From Rhynchonema sp. JSB1_4 (lineage: Eukaryota > Nematoda > Chromadorea > Monhysterida > Xyalidae), in NCBI GenBank assembly GCA_030248065.1, contig JASAMV010009273.1:1-64000 (forward strand): 64,000 nucleotides of DNA. Direction: 5' to 3'. The position numbers and the translations under genes are program-made. The notes under the pieces were generated by a model, which made no database searches, was not told the DNA's origin, and saw nothing but the letters and a program-made list of their open reading frames with translations. How positions within the stretch are numbered: position 1 is the first letter of the stretch; every line of letters begins with the position of its first letter. Positions 58,844 to 64,000 of this stretch are shown here, in pieces.

Positions 58844-59598
58844 CAGGGTTGGATTAAAAAAAAATTTTATTATCAAACTTTTTTTACCTTTTTTGAATCT
58901 TTTTTAAAAAAATTAAGATTTACTTTTTTTTTATTCCGGACCACAAAAATTTCCGTTCTCACTGTGACAAATTGTAAAAAAATTTGGTAAGTATATTGGA
59001 TTGTACTGGAGAATATAGGAATAGTTGACACCGACCAGTTGTGTTCACAAACTGGCAGCAGCGAGGTGAAATTTTTTACGATGAGCCAGATAACGTGACA
59101 ATTCGCGTTGGGGATAGTCTGGCCACCATATGTATCAATACCTACGTACATATGTAGATTTATAGTATAAAAAGTGAAGGCGTGTCACGGGAAAGGTAAA
59201 TGATCGGCGCATTTTTATGCAAAGTTACATGAAAACAGCTGCATAACCCGCGATTTTGGAACTTTAATTTGACTTGCTGGAAGAACTGAATGCGCACATA
59301 ATGACGGCTGCTTAGGTATTCAATAGTTTAGTAGAGCCACGGACTGTCTAACGTTGTAATGACACTGTACCGATGCGAAATACAAGCGCCGCAGGCGATT
59401 CTTTGAGAAAAAAACAAGCAGAAACATGCATAAAAACATGCATTTTTACCACAAAAAGGGGGAAAATAAAAAAAAGTTGTGAAATAATAAAAAAAGTGAA
59501 CTTACTTTTCTAATTTTTAAAAACCGAAATAGTGGCGAACTTTTTTAAAAAAATAATTTTTTTTTAAAAAATTTTTTACTTTTCTTAACCCAACCCTG
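58844..59598. mobile_element. hAT-like element, CAGGGTTG family (755 bp)
   Basis: Ends CAGGGTTGGATTAAAAAAA and TTAACCCAACCCTG, with the exact 8-bp duplication GAGCACAC at 58836-58843 and 59599-59606. Ends are A/T-run-rich; the core has no long frame. Lies between the sulfatase and the Kunitz gene. A sister copy is at 60367-61085. Confidence 0.9.
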
Positions 59599-60020
59599 GA
59601 GCACACCTTATTGTGGATCGGATGTTCTCCAGTTCTGATGGTTCGTAATCTTATTGTACTGTGTATAATTTTAATTCAGCACAGCAGACCTGAGTAGCTT
59701 TCAGCTCATAAAGCATTCAACGTTTTGGTGTTTCGTCCATTTTTCGTTCAAGCAACGTAATGCGGCTAATTGTTTTGTCGTCAACGCAACTCGCCAAACG
59801 CAGCTCTAAAGAACGGGGAAATAAGTGATGTTGGGCTACATGGACCGCATGGACCTGACATGCAGGTCTAACATTATCGGCATTGCCACTGTTTTCCAAA
59901 TGCCCGCTGCAAACTTACAAATAATGTTGATTTTCAAATTTTTCTGGAAAAAAAAACACGAAGCACTGGTGGAGATAATCAATTCGTTAGTTGGAATGCA
60001 CATATAAACAAACGTACAGC

Positions 60021-60040
60021 CCAATTATCTTTTCCTCCAG
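60021..60040 (+). other. Acceptor-like site upstream of the Kunitz gene start
   Basis: AATTATCTTTTCCTCCAG ends 87 nt before the ATG at 60128, with no ATG in between. 5'-UTR intron or trans-splice acceptor. Confidence 0.45.
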
Positions 60041-60127
60041 CAACTTGTTGATTTACAATTTCGAGTGCCACAAGAACGGATCTCACCACCTTTTCCTGTT
60101 GAATGTGTGCCCCCTTCTAAAGCAACA

Positions 60128-63100
60128 ATGTGCTCCATTGTAACCGTGCTGATGGTTGTGTCATCTACCGTTGGCTCACTGGTTCCTCTTGCTCGTAAGT
60201 GCCGAAAATCGTTTGTTTTGTGCCGAAAACTTTGCGTTGTGTTGTGCCGAACACCATAAGTTAAAAATACAGCAGCTAGAATGTGATGCTGTCAACCGAT
60301 TCAGCCGGTCAGCAGACGGACACTTGAGCAAAGCTCATTACTGTGAGAAAAACTAACTGCTTGAACCAGGGTTGTTTCAAAAAAAAAGTGGTTAATTAAA
60401 AAATTTTTTTTTTAAAAAAAAAATTTTTTTTTGAAACTCAGATTTTGCTTTTTTTTTAATAAAAAAAAGTTGCCCAAAAAGGGCTGAAATGTCCAAAAAT
60501 GGCCTTTTTCGAGGCCAAAAATTGGCACTTTTTTCCTGTGGACGGGACAATTTTTCCAAAATCGCGCCTGCGGCGCCCTGTATTGTCCCCAAATCCGTAC
60601 AGGGATGCGCGGGGATGGTCTTTTATAGTGATGTGGCACCGATAATGTACTACTGCATGCTACTACACATGTATATACATAGGTCTGGTGCAAAACCGGG
60701 CGCGCAAAGTCGATCTGACACGCAAGATTTGGGCTGTAATCGATATTTTGATGGTCGTATGTCAGATATACGGCATTAGATGCATTAAAATACGTTGTAC
60801 GGCATGCTACAATACATTAGAGTAACATCGTTAGTCAACATCAACCTCAGACTGGTAGAAGACCATAGAATCTGCACAATACTACCGGGTGTCACCGCAC
60901 AAGTTGGGTCTCAGGCGAAAATTTTTCAATTTTTGAAAAATATGTTGGATCGATTTCATTTGTCCTGAAACGTCGTTTGCAACACTTTTTCTAATAAAAA
61001 AAATTTTCGTCAAAAAAAAATCAAAAAAAAAATTTTTTTTTTAAAAAAAAAGCTCGTTAATAAAAAAATTTTTTTTTCAACCCTGGCTTGAACAACAAAC
61101 AAAAACGGTAAATAAAGGAACACGGTTGTTGATCGCACGGTTCTCTTGTTGCTCAGATTTTCTATTCAGACTCAGTGTCTCCCAAATTTCCGATGTTCCA
61201 CCCCCAGGCCTGCTTTAGTATTTTAGCCAACGCTCCAACTTTCGCATGCTGAGAGTCTGATGCCAACAACAGTTTGCCACTGTTTGGGTCATGCTTGGTT
61301 TAGTTTTTGAATTCGCTCGCTTTTGCTTTGGTTCCCAGCGACATGCATTATGTAATCTTTGCTCAATAATGTCCGTCCGACGGCGCCCTATTTATTGTTT
61401 GTATTCAACATCGTTGCTGTAATTTCATCAGAAAGCAGCTGTTACCAACCGAGAGATGTGGGCGTGACATGTCCGGGTCAACCGATGCCACCGAAGATCC
61501 GCTACTATTACGACTACCGCTACAGCAAATGTAAAGCGTTCAGGTACGAGGGCTGTGGTGGCAACGACAACAACTACGAAAGTCGCGAAAGTTGCGAGGT
61601 CGCATGCAGAAGCGCGCAAAGTTGGACTTTTCGCATCTTTATTTTTAGTGCTTCTCGAAGTTCCGCTGAGGATTATAGCGTTTTAACCGCTTTGAATGAC
61701 GTATTATCCATCAGAATACGTCATCATTGTTTTGCCACAGTGCCTTTCTGGGTTAAAAATCACGCGAATGCCCGGGTGAAAGCGCTTGACCGTGCCACAG
61801 ACTTGAGCAACTTTTTGAGAATCCAATGACCAGGCTGAAAACGAGCGCGGTACTTCACTGGCCATCCCTTTCTCCGTGTTTTTTTTTCTGTGTGGCTAAC
61901 CTGACATCTATGCTGGGTGACATGATGATGGTCTCGTACCTGGTCACGTGACCATCTGGTGCATTCGCACTGACGATGACCTGGTGCACCGCTCATCATA
62001 GCGAGAGCATACACGTAGTATGTACATATACATAGGTGTCGAAACAGACAACCAAAAACACGCTATTATATAAACACAAATCATATTGCCTTATCTTGCC
62101 GCCCAGCAGATCAATGGTGGACGTGCCCCGCATACGAACGACACCAGTGGGTGTGCGCGCCAACGCCGGGCGCAGACAAGGACTCGACTCCATTCTGTCT
62201 GGAGCCGACGTGCGACCTGCGACATCCATATTGTCCGTCATACATGTGCAACAGATGGGTGCGTGTGTGCGTCTGCCAACCCGGATACATTCGGTTGAGA
62301 TACAGGGGCAAATGTGTGCGCTCGTGGCAATGCCCCGACAGGAATGGTTTGTGCGCGCCGCAGATTTATTTCCATCTAGGGCCACACTCCGTCCGCTGCC
62401 GGGGGTTTTCTTTGAAAAAACAACGTTTTTTTCCTTCCTCAACGAACAGGGGCCTCCGAGAGGGGCTTCTAGTACACATTATATTCTTTCAAAATCTGCA
62501 CTACGTGACTGCAATAAGATTTGAAAAAATCGCGCGATGATAATCACAATTGTCAAAAACGTTGCCACAATCTTTGTTTAAATAACGGGCTCGCACTTGG
62601 TCAAATTGTTTGAAACATAACTCAAAGCCGCCTTTGTTCCGAACAATGTCCCCGTGGGCATGTGGAAAACACCCGGGTAATACCTATACATTTGGCCTGA
62701 AATTTTCTACTCCAGCTCCTGAGCAGCTATCGGTATGTCTTTCCACAAGTCACACAACAGCGCATTAAAGATCTGTTTTCCGTTTTAGAAGACCGATTCG
62801 GCGGGCCGTTCAACTGCAAACAACCCGAAGACATCGGCCACTGCAGCGGCGGCAATCGTCGCTGGTAAAAATATTTACGTTTTTCATTTTCACCCGGAAA
62901 CACAAGTACCAATGGTAGCAGGTATTATAGTTCAAAATTAAAACGAAGCAATCGTTGAGGTGGGCAAAAAGTCAAGGATGTCGATCAAAAATCGATGCAA
63001 TTACGATAGTAGAATGCTTACAAAAACGTTGCCTGAATGGCAAGGCACATCTCGCTGCAGATCACGAGTGTCAAATCATATATTTTTCCAATTTGCCGGC

Positions 63101-63492
63101 ATCACAGTTAAGTTGATTCAATTCATCAGTGAGGGTGATATTCTGGAAAAATATGTAAAAAAACGCTTATGTATGTACATGCTGATGATCTGCAGCGAGA
63201 CGTAAAAACACCTATGTACATGCTGATGATCTGCAGCGAGACGTGCGCTTTGTCATTCAGGGAAAAGTTTTGGATAGATTCTTTTTATGATCTTTTGTTG
63301 AGCGACCAATCATAAAATGTCAGGCATTTCGACTGGCTGGCCGGCGACTGGGGCGAATGCAGACCATTCACGTATTCGGGATGTGGAGGGAATGGAAATC
63401 GATTCGTGTACCGCGAAGAGTGTCAGATTGAGTGTGAGAAGACCATGTACAATGCAAATGGCAGGTTCATACGAGAAATGCCGGAGTTGTGA
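60128..63492 (+). CDS. Secreted Kunitz-TIL-Kunitz protease-inhibitor-like protein
   Basis: Five exons join in phase to 246 residues: 60128-60194, 61432-61620, 62107-62346, 62789-62864, 63324-63492 (TGA). Residues 1-22 are a signal peptide (MCSIVTVLMVVSSTVGSL). First Kunitz domain: six cysteines from CYQPRDVGVTC through KCKAFRYEGCGGNDNNY to CEVAC. Next a TIL (trypsin-inhibitor-like) domain with ten cysteines, including CLEPTCDLRHPYC and CVCQPGYIRLRYRGKC. Then a second Kunitz domain from CKQPEDIGHC through WGECRPFTYSGCGGNGN to CQIEC, and a short tail. The residue after the second Kunitz cysteine (the P1 site in classical inhibitors) is Pro in domain 1 and Ser in domain 2, not Lys or Arg. Trypsin inhibition is therefore doubtful. 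An hAT-like element fills much of intron 1. Confidence 0.88.
60367..61085. mobile_element. hAT-like element, CAGGGTTG family (719 bp)
   Basis: Ends CAGGGTTGTTTCAAAAAAA and TTTTTTTCAACCCTG, with the exact 8-bp duplication GCTTGAAC at 60359-60366 and 61086-61093. A/T-run-rich subterminal parts as in 58844-59598. In intron 1 of the Kunitz gene. Confidence 0.9.
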
Positions 63493-63703
63493 GGGACAAG
63501 CCGGTCAATGGTCAATGAACGCAAATATTGCGACTCACAAGAATGGGTGGATGTTTTTGATGATTCATGGCACCATTCGAATTACATATGTGCGTTTATG
63601 CGTATTGTGTATGTTGCGTAAAACAGTTGAACTTATGGTAAACTACGTTGTCTTCTTTTCTCGTTTACGGTTTTTTCACAAATTATGGCAGTTGGTCCCG
63701 CAT

Positions 63704-64000
63704 ATGAGCCTCATTTTCGGTCCCAGTTCAATGAATGATGATCAAATTTCGGATCAGATTTTTTTGAAAATCAAATTTCAAATCAAATGTCGCAACTCGC
63801 AAAGCCTTGCCTTATTCGAACGTCGTCTGCATACAGTATGTGGTCGTCTAACCCCGGGAGAATTCAGACGCCATGGCAATGTCGACGCATGGCTTCGTGA
63901 TCGTGCGTCACCGGTGCTCGTGTCAGGTGCCTACATGCAGGGTGTCACTTGGAGCACGCAATCGACTAACAGAAATCGGCGGTTATCGATTGTCCGGTCA
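63704..64000 (+). CDS. Start of an unrecognised gene, running off the window
   Basis: A frame opens at ATG 63704 (MSLIFGPSSMNDDQ) and stays open for 99 codons to the last base. The later part looks like real protein (LALFERRLHTVCGRLTPGEF, NVDAWLRDRASPVLVSGAY). A candidate acceptor (TTTTTTCACAAATTATGGCAG) ends 12 nt before the ATG at 63691, as in the genes before it. Same strand and order as the preceding series. I cannot assign a family. Confidence 0.5.
   Translation, partial: MSLIFGPSSMNDDQISDQIFLKIKFQIKCRNSQSLALFERRLHTVCGRLTPGEFRRHGNVDAWLRDRASPVLVSGAYMQGVTWSTQSTNRNRRLSIVRS

Noticed and set aside
61359..61431. Extension of the Kunitz exon upstream with a non-ATG start and a hydrophobic stretch
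   Set aside because: A stop lies directly upstream and there is no ATG. The exon at 60128 supplies a signal peptide and joins 61432 in phase.

Overview
The window is eukaryotic nuclear DNA from an invertebrate animal. Genes are cut into many short exons (about 50-310 nt) with GT-AG introns, and the products belong to animal families: a TBC1D25-type Rab-GAP, a TREX-type 3' exonuclease, Mediator subunit MED17, the C-terminal part of URB1, an arylsulfatase A-like enzyme and a Kunitz-TIL-Kunitz inhibitor. I cannot name the phylum. Splice-acceptor-like sites lie just before most start codons and the genes are packed head to tail, which suggests a lineage that uses spliced-leader trans-splicing. 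That is inference. Layout. 1-12.7 kb: TBC1D25 orthologue on +, its 5' part outside the window, 18 exons recognised. 12.7-14.6 kb: AT-rich gap. 14.6-17.8 kb: a minus-strand gene for an unrecognised helix-rich protein. 17.8-27.7 kb: mostly repeats, including a perfect 181-bp inverted repeat, the end of a small cysteine-rich minus-strand gene, a broken LINE reverse transcriptase, and a 3.6-kb nest of DNA transposons. 27.8-33.2 kb: TREX. 35.1-44.9 kb: MED17. 45.6-52.4 kb: short URB1-like gene. 52.5-58.3 kb: arylsulfatase. 60.1-63.5 kb: Kunitz-TIL-Kunitz inhibitor. 63.7 kb to the end: start of another gene. The last six are all on +, one after another. The URB1-to-sulfatase gap is only about 145 bp from stop codon to acceptor. 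For MED17, URB1, the sulfatase and the inhibitor I could join exons so that phases agree throughout (792, 509, 541 and 246 codons), which supports the models. Most non-coding DNA is made of non-autonomous DNA transposons. At least twelve insertions have terminal inverted repeats starting CAG or TAGGG and an 8-bp target duplication (nine exact, three with one mismatch), which is the signature of hAT elements. Several are nested, and many sit in introns of the genes above. There are also many fold-back repeats and two tRNA-derived SINE copies. The most puzzling signal belongs to no single element: the octamer ATGTTTCA (often TGATGTTTCA) occurs over 40 times on the two strands together, about 3 expected, in exons, introns, intergenic DNA and repeats alike.
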